The notes under the pieces were generated by a model. It saw only the letters and a program-made list of their open reading frames with translations. It had not been told where the DNA came from and did not search any database. The translations under genes were made by a program, and so were the position numbers. Below, one piece after another: positions 52,350 to 60,141 of a DNA stretch of 64,000 nucleotides. The stretch is taken from contig CAWJWD010000006.1 of the NCBI GenBank assembly GCA_963846505.1, forward strand, positions 558,001 to 622,000, read 5' to 3'. This stretch comes from JACVRW01 sp963846505. Its GTDB lineage: Bacteria > Actinomycetota > Thermoleophilia > Solirubrobacterales > Thermoleophilaceae. Numbering within the stretch: the stretch's first letter is position 1; every line of letters begins with the position of its first letter.

Positions 52350-53054
52350 ATGTCGTCGCCGGTGGTACGGGTCCTCGTCGCCGACGGCCAGGCGCTGGTG
52401 CGAGCCGGCTTCCGCGTGCTGCTGGAGGGCGACGGCCGGATCGCCGTCGTAGGCGAGGCGGCTGCCGGCGAGGAGGCGATCTCGCTGACCGCCCGGCTGC
52501 GTCCCGACGTGGTGCTGATGGACGCGACGCTGCCGGGGCCGGACTGCGTCGAAGCGACCGCCCGGATGGTGGCCGAGTCGGGCGTCGCGGTGCTCCTGCT
52601 GGCCGCCTCGGAGGACGACGACCGCATCGTCGCGGCGCTGCGCGCCGGTGCCAGCGGGCTGCTGCTCAAGGACACCGACCCCGCCGAGCTGATCAGGGCG
52701 ATCGAGGCGCTCGCACACGGAGACGCGCTGCTCTCCCCCGCCCTCACGCGCCGGCTGATCGCCGAGCTCACCGCGCGGCCCGAGCCCCGCGTGCCGAGCT
52801 CGGGCCTGCTCGCCGAGCTGACCGCGCGCGAGCGCGAAGTCATGGCGCTGGTGGCGCAGGGCCTCAAGAACGACGAGATCGCCACGCGGCTGGTCATCAC
52901 CCCCGCCACGGCCAAGACCCACGTCAGCCGAGCGATGGTCAAGCTCCACGCCCACGACCGCGCCCAGCTGGTGGTGTTCGCCTACGAGGCCGGGCTCGTG
53001 CTCACGCGCGTCGGTGCTCCGGCGCTCCGGCAGCCGGTCACAGCTTGCGGCTGA
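52350..53054 (+). CDS. NarL/LuxR-type response regulator
   Basis: 234 residues from ATG 52350. Receiver with phospho-acceptor D58 (VVLMDATLPGP), K107 (LLLKDTDP), and an acidic pocket reduced to DG (VADGQALVRAG). LuxR HTH near the end: LTAREREVMALVAQGLKNDEIATRLVITPATAKTHVSRAMVKLHAHDR. 77 bases downstream of the molybdoenzyme large subunit and on the same strand, so probably the operon's fourth gene or its regulator. No cognate kinase is in the window. Confidence 0.9.
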   Translation: MSSPVVRVLVADGQALVRAGFRVLLEGDGRIAVVGEAAAGEEAISLTARLRPDVVLMDATLPGPDCVEATARMVAESGVAVLLLAASEDDDRIVAALRAGASGLLLKDTDPAELIRAIEALAHGDALLSPALTRRLIAELTARPEPRVPSSGLLAELTAREREVMALVAQGLKNDEIATRLVITPATAKTHVSRAMVKLHAHDRAQLVVFAYEAGLVLTRVGAPALRQPVTACG

Positions 53055-53451
53055 GCTGGCTTGCCAGAGACGGCCGCGTCTTCGCGCGAGACGTCTCGTA
53101 GTACGTGCAACGGTCGCCGCGCCCGAGCTTCGCGATCTCGTGCGCCCAGCGGTGGAGGATGTTGGCCTTCGCCTGCTCGACGGCCACGCCGCTCAGGTCC
53201 TCACGCGGCACGATCCACGCGATCGCGTATCGATCCCAGTCGAAGTCGCGGTGCCCCTCGACGATCGTCATGTCCATCGTGACGAGCACCCATGGGGCGT
53301 CGCAACGTTCGCCGATCGTTCGAACGACGTCCGGATCCGTGCGCTGGACGGCATCGAAGTCCCGCACCGTGTCGACGTCGAGGCCGCGCGACCGAAGTCC
53401 CTCGACGAGGCTTCTCGCGGTCAACTGCTCGTCGAGGACGAGACGACCCAC
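53038..53451 (-). CDS. PIN-like toxin (DUF5615/VapC45-like)
   Basis: 137 residues from GTG 53451. Begins RLVLDEQLTARSLVEGLRSRGLDVDTVRDFDAVQRTDPDVVRTIGERCDAPWVLVTMDMTI, the layout of the PIN-like DUF5615 fold (first acidic pair DE, central D, and the MD near the end). Eight bases downstream of the DUF433-type gene, forming a toxin-antitoxin pair. The C-terminal basic tail (KTRPSLASQLSRKL) may bind RNA. Confidence 0.72.
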   Translation of the reverse strand: MGRLVLDEQLTARSLVEGLRSRGLDVDTVRDFDAVQRTDPDVVRTIGERCDAPWVLVTMDMTIVEGHRDFDWDRYAIAWIVPREDLSGVAVEQAKANILHRWAHEIAKLGRGDRCTYYETSRAKTRPSLASQLSRKL

Positions 53452-53459
53452 GACGTCCC

Positions 53460-54131
53460 TCAGAGGGTGACGGCGGCGAGGGTCCAGCGGACGGACTCGT
53501 CGACGTCGCGCTCGTCGAGGTCGTAGTCCTCGATCAGCAGCGCTCGACCGTCGTCGTCCGCGGCGATGCGGGCAACGCGCTCCACCGGCCATCGGTGTCC
53601 CTTGACGCTGGGCGCTCCGCCGAGCTTCTCGGGATCGACCTCGATGCGGGTCAAGCCGAGTTCTCTCGCGAGCCATCCGCCCTGGCGGAGCACGTCCGAG
53701 GCTTGGTCGAAGAGCTCCGGCTCGAGGACGATCTGATCTCCGGGCCGCCCGATCTCGACGTACTGGTCCTCCGCCGTTCGAAGCGCGATGACGCCACGAT
53801 CCCGCTCCAGGCCGTGATGGGCCACTCCTACCGCGGCCTCCAGGAGCGGCCAGCTGCGATGCGATTCGCCCGCCTTGCGTATCGCCAGACGGATGTCGTC
53901 GTAGCCGAAGCCCTGGGCATGGAGCCAGTGCACGACGATGGCCTCCGCCACGTCGTTGAACGCATAGCGGTTCGCCGGCGGCCCCGCGTGGATCGTCGGT
54001 CGGATCAACCCGTGGCGAGCCCACTGCCCGATGCGGTCGCCACCGACCCCGGCGAGTTGCCCTGCACGGCGAGGCGAGAAGACGCCGAGCGACCCGGGAC
54101 GTTCGGCGATGGCTGAACGCGAAGCCACCAT
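53460..54131 (-). CDS. DUF433/HTH antitoxin (VapB45-like)
   Basis: About 223 residues from ATG 54131 (GTG 54158 also possible). N-terminal MerR-like HTH (FSPRRAGQLAGVGGDRIGQWARHGLIRP), a middle domain resembling UvrD-type ligand modules (YDDIRLAIRKAG), and a C-terminal DUF433 domain: TRIEVDPEKLGGAPSVKGHRWPVERVARIA, then DYDLDERDVDESVRW. DUF433 proteins are the antitoxin partners of PIN-like toxins. First gene of the pair. Confidence 0.74.
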   Translation of the reverse strand: MVASRSAIAERPGSLGVFSPRRAGQLAGVGGDRIGQWARHGLIRPTIHAGPPANRYAFNDVAEAIVVHWLHAQGFGYDDIRLAIRKAGESHRSWPLLEAAVGVAHHGLERDRGVIALRTAEDQYVEIGRPGDQIVLEPELFDQASDVLRQGGWLARELGLTRIEVDPEKLGGAPSVKGHRWPVERVARIAADDDGRALLIEDYDLDERDVDESVRWTLAAVTL

Positions 54132-54205
54132 GACGGAGAGTTTCGCAGTCGAGCTCACGCCGTCGGCGGCCAGCGGGCGGCGGGTCGGAGGCGGCGTGGG
54201 CGAGG

Positions 54206-54865
54206 CTAGGCGCCGGCGCGCCGGTTCGGGCGCTCGCTCGGACCGACGTGCTCGCGCAGCCAGCGCACGAGCGGACCGGCGCCGTCGAGTTGCTTGCGGA
54301 TGCGCGAGCCGGCCGTGGGCTCGTGCAGCCAGGCGGCGAGGTCGTGGCGCCGGGTGACGACCAGCCGGCGGCGCTTGAGCAGCTCGATGCGCGGATGGTC
54401 GGCGGCGTAGCCGCGAGGTCCGCGGCTGAGGTCCGGCTCGTTGAGCTCGAGGCCGGCCTTCGTCGCCGCGCCGAGTGCGCGGGTCAGCGCGGCCGCCTTC
54501 GGTGCGGCGTCGATCGCGCGGCGGTAGCGGTCGACCTGGTCGGGCGCGGGATTGTGCAGGCCGGCGGCGACCAGCAGGCCGTCGAGCGACAGCTCGACGT
54601 AGTAGCCGCCGGCGCCCTCGTAGCCGACTGCCAGACCGACGTGCTCCTTGATCGGCGGTGCCTGGTGGAAGCGGGTGTCGTTCCAGGGCCGAAACAGGTG
54701 CGGGCGGCCGAGATCCGAGAGGTCCGCGGCGAGTGCCTTGGTCGGCGCGACGACCTGCTCGTCGTAGCGGGCACGGTTGGCCTTGAACCAGTCGCGGTCG
54801 TTGTTGGCCTCGAGCTCGCGCAGGAACTCGACGGTCTCGGGCGGGTAGCCGCGGAACTCGGTCAC
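54206..54865 (-). CDS. DUF2461 domain protein
   Basis: 219 residues. Family hallmarks: FLRELEANNDRDWFKANRARYDEQV, FRPWNDTRFHQAPPIKEHVGL, GGYYVELSLDGLLVAAGLHNP, and RGYAADHPRIELLKRRRLVV. Widely distributed, of unknown biochemical function. The position gives no clue. Confidence 0.88.
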   Translation of the reverse strand: MTEFRGYPPETVEFLRELEANNDRDWFKANRARYDEQVVAPTKALAADLSDLGRPHLFRPWNDTRFHQAPPIKEHVGLAVGYEGAGGYYVELSLDGLLVAAGLHNPAPDQVDRYRRAIDAAPKAAALTRALGAATKAGLELNEPDLSRGPRGYAADHPRIELLKRRRLVVTRRHDLAAWLHEPTAGSRIRKQLDGAGPLVRWLREHVGPSERPNRRAGA

Positions 54866-54896
54866 GCGCGTGAGCCTACCCGCGTGCTGCAGCCGC

Positions 54897-56123
54897 CTAC
54901 GACCGCCGTCGACGCTGTCCCCGCGCCGCTCGCGCCCTGCGGCTCAGCAGCAGCGCACCGAGGACGCCGCTCGTCACAGAGCCCGCGAACACGCCGATCT
55001 TGGCGGTGTCGATCACGGTCGGATCGTCGTAGGCCAACTGAGCGACGAACAGGGACACCGTGAAGCCGATGCCGCCCACGGCCGCGATGCCCCAGACCTG
55101 CGCACGCTCGACCCCGTCGGGCAGCTTGCCCCAGCCCAGCCGCAGGCCGAGCAGCGTCGCCCCCGCGATGCCCAGCAGCTTGCCGATCACCAGGCCGGCG
55201 ACGATCCCCCAGGCGAGCCGGCTCTCCAGGGCGTCGCCGAGCACGCCGCCGCCGAAGTCGACGCCCGCGTTGGCGAGCGCGAACAACGGCACGACGACGA
55301 AGGCGCTGACGGGGTGCAGCCGGTCCTCGATGATCTCGAGCACCTGCTGGTTGGCCACCGGTCGGGCCGGCGTCAGCAGCCCAAGCGCGACGCCGGCGAT
55401 CGTCGGGTGCACGCCGGACTCCAGCATCGCCACCCAGACGACGAGCCCGACGGGGACGTAGGCGACGATCCAACGTACGCCGAGCGCGCGCATGCCGACC
55501 ACCACCGCCAGCCCTGCCAACGCTCCTGCGAGCCACGCGAGTTCGATGTCGGACGAGTAGAAGACCGCGATGATCGCGATCGCGATGATGTCGTCGACGA
55601 TCGCGATCGTGAGCAGGAACAGCTTCGCCCCGGACGGCACGCGGTCGCCGAACAGCGCCATCACGCCGACGGCGAAGGCGATGTCGGTGGCCGCCGGGAT
55701 CGCCCAGCCGTCGACCTGGCCGCTGCCGGCGGTGATCAGCACGAAGATCAGCGCCGGCAACGCGACGCCGCCGACCGCCGCGACCGCGGGCAGCAGCGCG
55801 GTGCGACGGTCGTTCAGCTCGCCGACGGTCAGCTCGCGCTTGATCTCGAGTCCGACCACGAAGAAGAACAGCACCATCAGCCCGTCGTTGACCCAGTGCT
55901 GCAGGTCCTCGCTGATCGAGAGGTCGCCGACGCCGAGCGTCAGCTCGGTGTGCCAGAGGTCGCCGTAGGAGTCGCCGATCGGGCTGTTGACCCAGATCAG
56001 CGCGATCACCGTCGCCACCAGCAGCACGACGCCACCGGCCGTCTCGTCGCGCAGGTACTCGGCGAGCGGGTCTAGTGCCTTGCGCACGGGCGCCACAGCA
56101 CGCTTGACGGGGGAACGCCTCAC
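54897..56123 (-). CDS. nhaA: Na+/H+ antiporter NhaA
   Basis: 408 residues and 12 hydrophobic segments. Family signatures: VVLLVATVIALIWVNSPIGDSY, GLEIKRELTVGEL, PAATDIAFAVGVMALFGDRVP, and the transport-essential Asp pair in TIAIVDDIIAIAII. Exchanges Na+ for H+ to control pH and salinity. The charged C-terminal tail (RRARAARGQRRRRS) is short. Divergent from the SDR gene by 63 bases. Confidence 0.95.
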   Translation of the reverse strand: MRRSPVKRAVAPVRKALDPLAEYLRDETAGGVVLLVATVIALIWVNSPIGDSYGDLWHTELTLGVGDLSISEDLQHWVNDGLMVLFFFVVGLEIKRELTVGELNDRRTALLPAVAAVGGVALPALIFVLITAGSGQVDGWAIPAATDIAFAVGVMALFGDRVPSGAKLFLLTIAIVDDIIAIAIIAVFYSSDIELAWLAGALAGLAVVVGMRALGVRWIVAYVPVGLVVWVAMLESGVHPTIAGVALGLLTPARPVANQQVLEIIEDRLHPVSAFVVVPLFALANAGVDFGGGVLGDALESRLAWGIVAGLVIGKLLGIAGATLLGLRLGWGKLPDGVERAQVWGIAAVGGIGFTVSLFVAQLAYDDPTVIDTAKIGVFAGSVTSGVLGALLLSRRARAARGQRRRRS

Positions 56124-56186
56124 GACCCGAGCCTATGCAGGCGGGCGGCGCGTCCGGCGGACGAACGTGATTCGCTCCCAGCCGCC

Positions 56187-56967
56187 GTGTGCTCCGTCTT
56201 TGCCACCCCCGCCGACCTCTCCGGCCTGCGCGACAAGGTCGCGCTCGTCACCGGCGGCGCGAGCGGGATCGGGCGCGCCACCGCGCTGGCGCTCGCCGAG
56301 GCCGGTGCGGAGCTCGTGATCGCAGACGTCGCGCTCGCGGCCGCAGAGGGGGTGGCGCAGCTCGTCGGGGGCCACGCGATCGAGACCGACGTCTCCGAGT
56401 TCGAGCACAACGAGGCTGCCGTCGCCTTCGCGACCGAGCGTTGCGGCGGCCTCGACCTCGTCTTCCTCAACGCCGGCGTGACCAGCGGCTGCGGCCTCGG
56501 CGAGGACTTCGAGCTCGACAAGTACCGCCGCGCGATGGGCGTCAACCTCGACGGCGTCGTCTTCGGCACGCACGCCGCGCTGCCCGCGCTACGCACCCGC
56601 GGCGGTGGGTCGATCGTCGCCACCTCGTCGCTGGCCGGGCTCGTCGGCGTGCCCCCGGAGCCGATCTACACCGCCAACAAGCACGCGGTGGTGGGTCTGA
56701 CCGCGCGCGCTCGGCCCGGCGCTGGCCGGCGAGGGCATCCGCTTCAACGCCGTCTGCCCCGGCTTCGCCGACACGCCGCTGGTCGAGCCGATCAAGCCCG
56801 GCCTGGCCGAGGCGGGCTTCACGCTGCTGAGCGCCGAGACGGTCGCCGAAACCGTCGTGCGCGTGTTCGCCGGCGAGGCCAGCGGCGAGTGCTGGTTCAT
56901 CCAACCGAACCGCGAGCCGGCGCCGTTCCGGTTCCGCGGCGTCCCAGGCCCCGGGGAGGGCGCATGA
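56187..56967 (+). pseudogene. Short-chain dehydrogenase/reductase, single frameshift
   Basis: Starts MCSVFATPADLSGLRDKVALVTGGASGIG (here quoted in parts: KVALVTGGASGIGRA) with the NAD(P) loop, then VFLNAG, SIVATSSLAG and the catalytic pair in YTANK. The frame breaks in ACCGCGCGCGCTCGG (about 56698-56712), where one extra base in the GC repeat shifts it; one frame over the protein resumes as ALGPALAGEGIRFNAVCPGFADTPLVEPI and ends normally at 56967. Restored length about 259, normal for SDRs. Stop overlaps the next start (ATGA). Error or recent mutation not separable here. Confidence 0.82.
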
Positions 56968-58187
56968 ACTTCGAGCCCAGCGACCGCGTCAAGGACTTCC
57001 AGGAGCGGCTGCTCGCGTTCATGGACGAGCACGTCTACCCGGCCGAGCAGGCGTACGTGGACTACGTGCGCGCGTCGGACACGCCGCACGTGCACCCGCC
57101 GATCATGGAGGAGCTCAAGGAGGAGGCCCGCCGGCGCGGCCTCTGGAACCTGTTCCTGCCCGACCCCGAGCACGGGCCGGGGCTGAGCACGCTGGAGTAC
57201 GCACCGCTGGCGGAGATCCTCGGCCGCACGATGATCGGCCCCGAGGCCACCAACTGCTCGGCGCCGGACACCGGCAACATGGAGGTGCTGCACCAGTTCG
57301 GCAACGACGAGCAGAAGCAGCGCTGGCTCGCGCCCCTGCTCGACGGCGACATCCGCTCCGGCTTCGCGATGACCGAGCCCGACGTCGCCAGCTCGGACGC
57401 GACCAACGTCGCGATGCGCATGGAGCGCGACGGCGACGACCTGGTCCTCAACGGCCGCAAGTGGTGGACCACCGGCGCCCTGCACCCGAACTGCCGCATC
57501 CTGATCGTGATGGGCAAGACCGATCCCGAGGCCCACGTCTACGCCCAGCAGAGCATGGTGCTGGTGCCGCTCGACACGCCCGGTCTGGAGATCGTGCGCA
57601 GCCTGCCGGTGTTCGGCTACACGGATCCCGAGGGCCATGCCGAGCTGCGCTTCACCGACGTGCGCGTGCCGGCGGACAACGTCATCGCCCAGCCGGGCGC
57701 CGGCTTCCTGATCGCCCAGGCGCGCCTCGGCCCGGGACGCATCCACCACTGCATGCGCGCGATCGGCGCGGCCGAGCGTGCGCTGGAGCTGCTCTGCCGC
57801 CGCGCCGACGCGCGCGAGACGTTCGGCAAGCCGGTCTCGACGCGCTCGAACATCCGCGACTGGATCGCCGAGGCGCGCATCGAGCTCGAGATGGTGCGGC
57901 TCCTGGTGCTGAAGACCGCCTGGCTCGTCGACACCGTCGGCGGCAAGAACGCGCGCATCGAAGTCGCCGCGATCAAGGTCGCCGCGCCCAACGCCGCGCT
58001 GAAGATCATCGACCGCGCGATCCAGGTCCACGGCGGCGCCGGCGTCTCCGACGACACCCCGCTCGCCTGGATGTGGGCGCACATGCGCACCCTGCGCCTC
58101 GCCGACGGCCCCGACGAGGTGCACAAGCTCTCGATCGCCCGCCGCGAGCTGCGCCGCCAGCGCGGCGACGAGGAACCGCTGCTCTAG
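56964..58187 (+). CDS. Acyl-CoA dehydrogenase (ACAD10/11-like)
   Basis: 407 residues. Motifs: SGFAMTEPDVASSDATN (FAD and substrate signature 1), RKWWTTGALHPNCRILIVMGKT, GPGRIHHCMRAIGAAERALELLCRRADARETFGKP, and IQVHGGAGVSDDTPLAWMW (signature 2), with an Asp in the catalytic-base region (the family's Glu or Asp varies). Makes an enoyl-CoA from an acyl-CoA using FAD. Coupled to the SDR upstream, a typical fatty-acid or side-chain degradation pair. Confidence 0.93.
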   Translation: MNFEPSDRVKDFQERLLAFMDEHVYPAEQAYVDYVRASDTPHVHPPIMEELKEEARRRGLWNLFLPDPEHGPGLSTLEYAPLAEILGRTMIGPEATNCSAPDTGNMEVLHQFGNDEQKQRWLAPLLDGDIRSGFAMTEPDVASSDATNVAMRMERDGDDLVLNGRKWWTTGALHPNCRILIVMGKTDPEAHVYAQQSMVLVPLDTPGLEIVRSLPVFGYTDPEGHAELRFTDVRVPADNVIAQPGAGFLIAQARLGPGRIHHCMRAIGAAERALELLCRRADARETFGKPVSTRSNIRDWIAEARIELEMVRLLVLKTAWLVDTVGGKNARIEVAAIKVAAPNAALKIIDRAIQVHGGAGVSDDTPLAWMWAHMRTLRLADGPDEVHKLSIARRELRRQRGDEEPLL

Positions 58188-58427
58188 CCAGCAACGGAAG
58201 GGGGCCGGTGGCGGCCGGCCTCCAGCGCTCCTGGAACTCCTTGCGACGATGCCTCTCGAGTGCTATAGCTAACTAGAACATTAAGTTTTCCGGATCGTTC
58301 TAGCACCCCCCAAGGAGGGGTAGAGCGCAGCGCTGCTCGAGAGGAGGTCGTCTAGCCGTAGCGCAGGCCGTCTCGTCGGGTTCTGCTTTGGGACCTGGCG
58401 CCTCCCCAATGAGAGGACGAACCCAGC
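58188..58427. promoter_or_regulatory. Intergenic region before paralogue B, AT-rich core
   Basis: 240 bases without a gene. Bases 58258-58290 (TATAGCTAACTAGAAC then ATTAAGTTTTCC) are unusually AT-rich and probably contain the promoter of the secreted-protein gene; CCCCCCAAGGAGGGG around 58304-58318 can form a short hairpin. The same type of AT-rich leader precedes paralogue A at 1005-1040. Confidence 0.4.
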
Positions 58428-59015
58428 ATGAACGTCAAGCTTGGCCGTCTTGTGGTCTCGATCGTCGCGGTGCTCAGCGTCGCGGCCGTCGCAGTCCCAA
58501 CCGCAAGCGCAACCCTTACAACTAGAGCAACCAGAGGAGAGGACAGAGCCCTTGCCAGAGATTCCGCCTTTACGAGAGGTGTCCTCGCAGCCAGATGTCC
58601 CACAACCACATTCGTGGGCACCGTCGCCGGTGACGGGCTGAGCGTCTCAGGCGAGCTCGACTTCTCCAACGCCGGTAGAACCACATGCACCGGCACCTTC
58701 GGCGTCTCATGTGAGGTCACCACAAACGGAAGAACCCCCACAAGAATCACAATGAGATCAACCGCCTCAGTCGCGGGCGTCTCCGCCACCTTCGATCTCG
58801 TGCTCGATTCCGACTTCACACTCGAGATCATCTGCCTGGGCGGCGGTGTCGTCTGCACAATCTCAGGAATCCAGGCCATCAGAAGCGGTGGCAGATACCA
58901 GCAGGGCACCCCCTCGAGACGCAGCATGGACGCAAGAGGGATCAGATGCGGCGAAGGCGGCACCGTCGACTACACGGGCAACTACACCGTCACCGGGACC
59001 CTCACCATCTCATAG
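58428..59015 (+). CDS. Secreted protein of unknown function, AGA-codon-rich (paralogue B)
   Basis: 195 residues, homologous to the protein at 1066-1656 across its length: GTVAGDGLSVSGELDFSNAG, GTFGVSC, LEIICLGGG, and the closing GTLTIS. Signal peptide about 1-28, Cys at comparable places (57, 86, 94, 137, 143, 173). 15 of 17 Arg codons are AGA, with many ACA, TCA and CCA, in contrast to all neighbours. GAGAGGA precedes the ATG, and a clean terminator hairpin follows. Function unknown; probably secreted to high level or acquired. Confidence 0.85.
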   Translation: MNVKLGRLVVSIVAVLSVAAVAVPTASATLTTRATRGEDRALARDSAFTRGVLAARCPTTTFVGTVAGDGLSVSGELDFSNAGRTTCTGTFGVSCEVTTNGRTPTRITMRSTASVAGVSATFDLVLDSDFTLEIICLGGGVVCTISGIQAIRSGGRYQQGTPSRRSMDARGIRCGEGGTVDYTGNYTVTGTLTIS

Positions 59016-59042
59016 GAAAGCGCCTCTCGCCCGAGACCATTC

Positions 59043-59070
59043 GTGGGGGCCGGCATATACCGGCCCCCAC
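59043..59070. terminator. Terminator hairpin after paralogue B
   Basis: Perfect 11-base inverted repeat: GTGGGGGCCGG (59043-59053), loop CATATA, CCGGCCCCCAC (59060-59070). Confidence 0.8.
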
Positions 59071-59107
59071 AACCCCTTGCCCTTCACCGCGGGCTAGCAT
59101 CGGCGCC

Positions 59108-60076
59108 GTGCTAGCCGCCTACGCCGAATCCACCGACGCCGACGATCCCCTCAGCGGCCTGCGGGTCGACCAGCGGCCCGAGCCCGAGCCGCGCGAGGGC
59201 TGGGTCACCGTCGACGTGCGCGCCGCCGCGCTCAACCACCACGACCTCTGGTCGCTGCGCGGCGTCGGTCTGCCCGAGGACAAGCTGCCGATGATCCTCG
59301 GCTGCGACGCCACCGGCATCGACCCGGACGGCAACGAGGTGATGGTGCACGCGGTGATCGCCAGCGACGGCTGGACCGGCGACGAGACGCTCGACCCCAA
59401 GCGCACGCTGTTGAGCGAGCTGCACCCCGGCACGCTCGCCGAGCAGGTCGCCGTGCCACGCCGCAACGTCGTGCCCAAGCCGGCGGCGCTGAGCTTCCAG
59501 GAGGCCGCCTGCCTGCCGACCGCCTGGCTGACCGCCTATCGGATGCTGTTCACCAAGGGCGAGCTCGCGCCGGGGCAGACCGTGCTCGTGCAAGGCGCCA
59601 CCGGCGGCGTCGCCACCGCGGCGATCACGCTCGGCGCCGCGGCGGGACTCCGCGTCTGGGTCACCAGTCGCGACGAGGACAAGCGTGCGCGAGCGGTCGA
59701 GCTCGGCGCCGACGAGGCCTTCGAGAGCGGGGCGCGCCTGCCCGAGCGGGTGGACGTGGTGCTCGAGACCGTCGGCGAGGCGACCTGGAAGCACTCGCTG
59801 CGCTCGCTGCGACCCGGCGGCACGCTCGTCGTCTCCGGCTCGACCAGCGGCGGCAACCCGCCAGCGGACCTGCAGCGCGTGTTCTTCCTGCAGCTGCGCG
59901 TGGTCGGATCGACGATGGGCACGCGCGAGGAGCTCGAGCAGCTGGCGCGCTTGTGCGAGACCAAGGGCGTGCGCCCCGAGATCGATCGCGTCCTGCCGCT
60001 GTCGGAGGCGCGCGAGGGGCTGGCGGCGCTGGAGCGCGGCGAGGTGTTCGGCAAGGTCGTCTTCGACGTCGCGTAG
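59108..60076 (+). CDS. Zinc-type alcohol dehydrogenase / quinone oxidoreductase (MDR family)
   Basis: 322 residues from GTG 59108. GroES-like N-terminus with RAAALNHHDLWSLRGVG and PMILGCDATGI, Rossmann part VLVQGATGGVATAAITLG and the NADP-type turn, then DVVLETVGEATWKHSLRSLRPGGTLVVSGSTSG. It lacks the structural-zinc Cys set, so it is a quinone-oxidoreductase-like reductase rather than a Zn-dependent alcohol dehydrogenase. Substrate unknown. A 65-base gap separates it from the next gene. Confidence 0.9.
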   Translation: MLAAYAESTDADDPLSGLRVDQRPEPEPREGWVTVDVRAAALNHHDLWSLRGVGLPEDKLPMILGCDATGIDPDGNEVMVHAVIASDGWTGDETLDPKRTLLSELHPGTLAEQVAVPRRNVVPKPAALSFQEAACLPTAWLTAYRMLFTKGELAPGQTVLVQGATGGVATAAITLGAAAGLRVWVTSRDEDKRARAVELGADEAFESGARLPERVDVVLETVGEATWKHSLRSLRPGGTLVVSGSTSGGNPPADLQRVFFLQLRVVGSTMGTREELEQLARLCETKGVRPEIDRVLPLSEAREGLAALERGEVFGKVVFDVA

Positions 60077-60141
60077 CGACCGCGCTTCCCAGCGACGCTC
60101 TCGAGCGCGAAGCATCTCCAAAGCGTAGACTCGCGTCGCTC

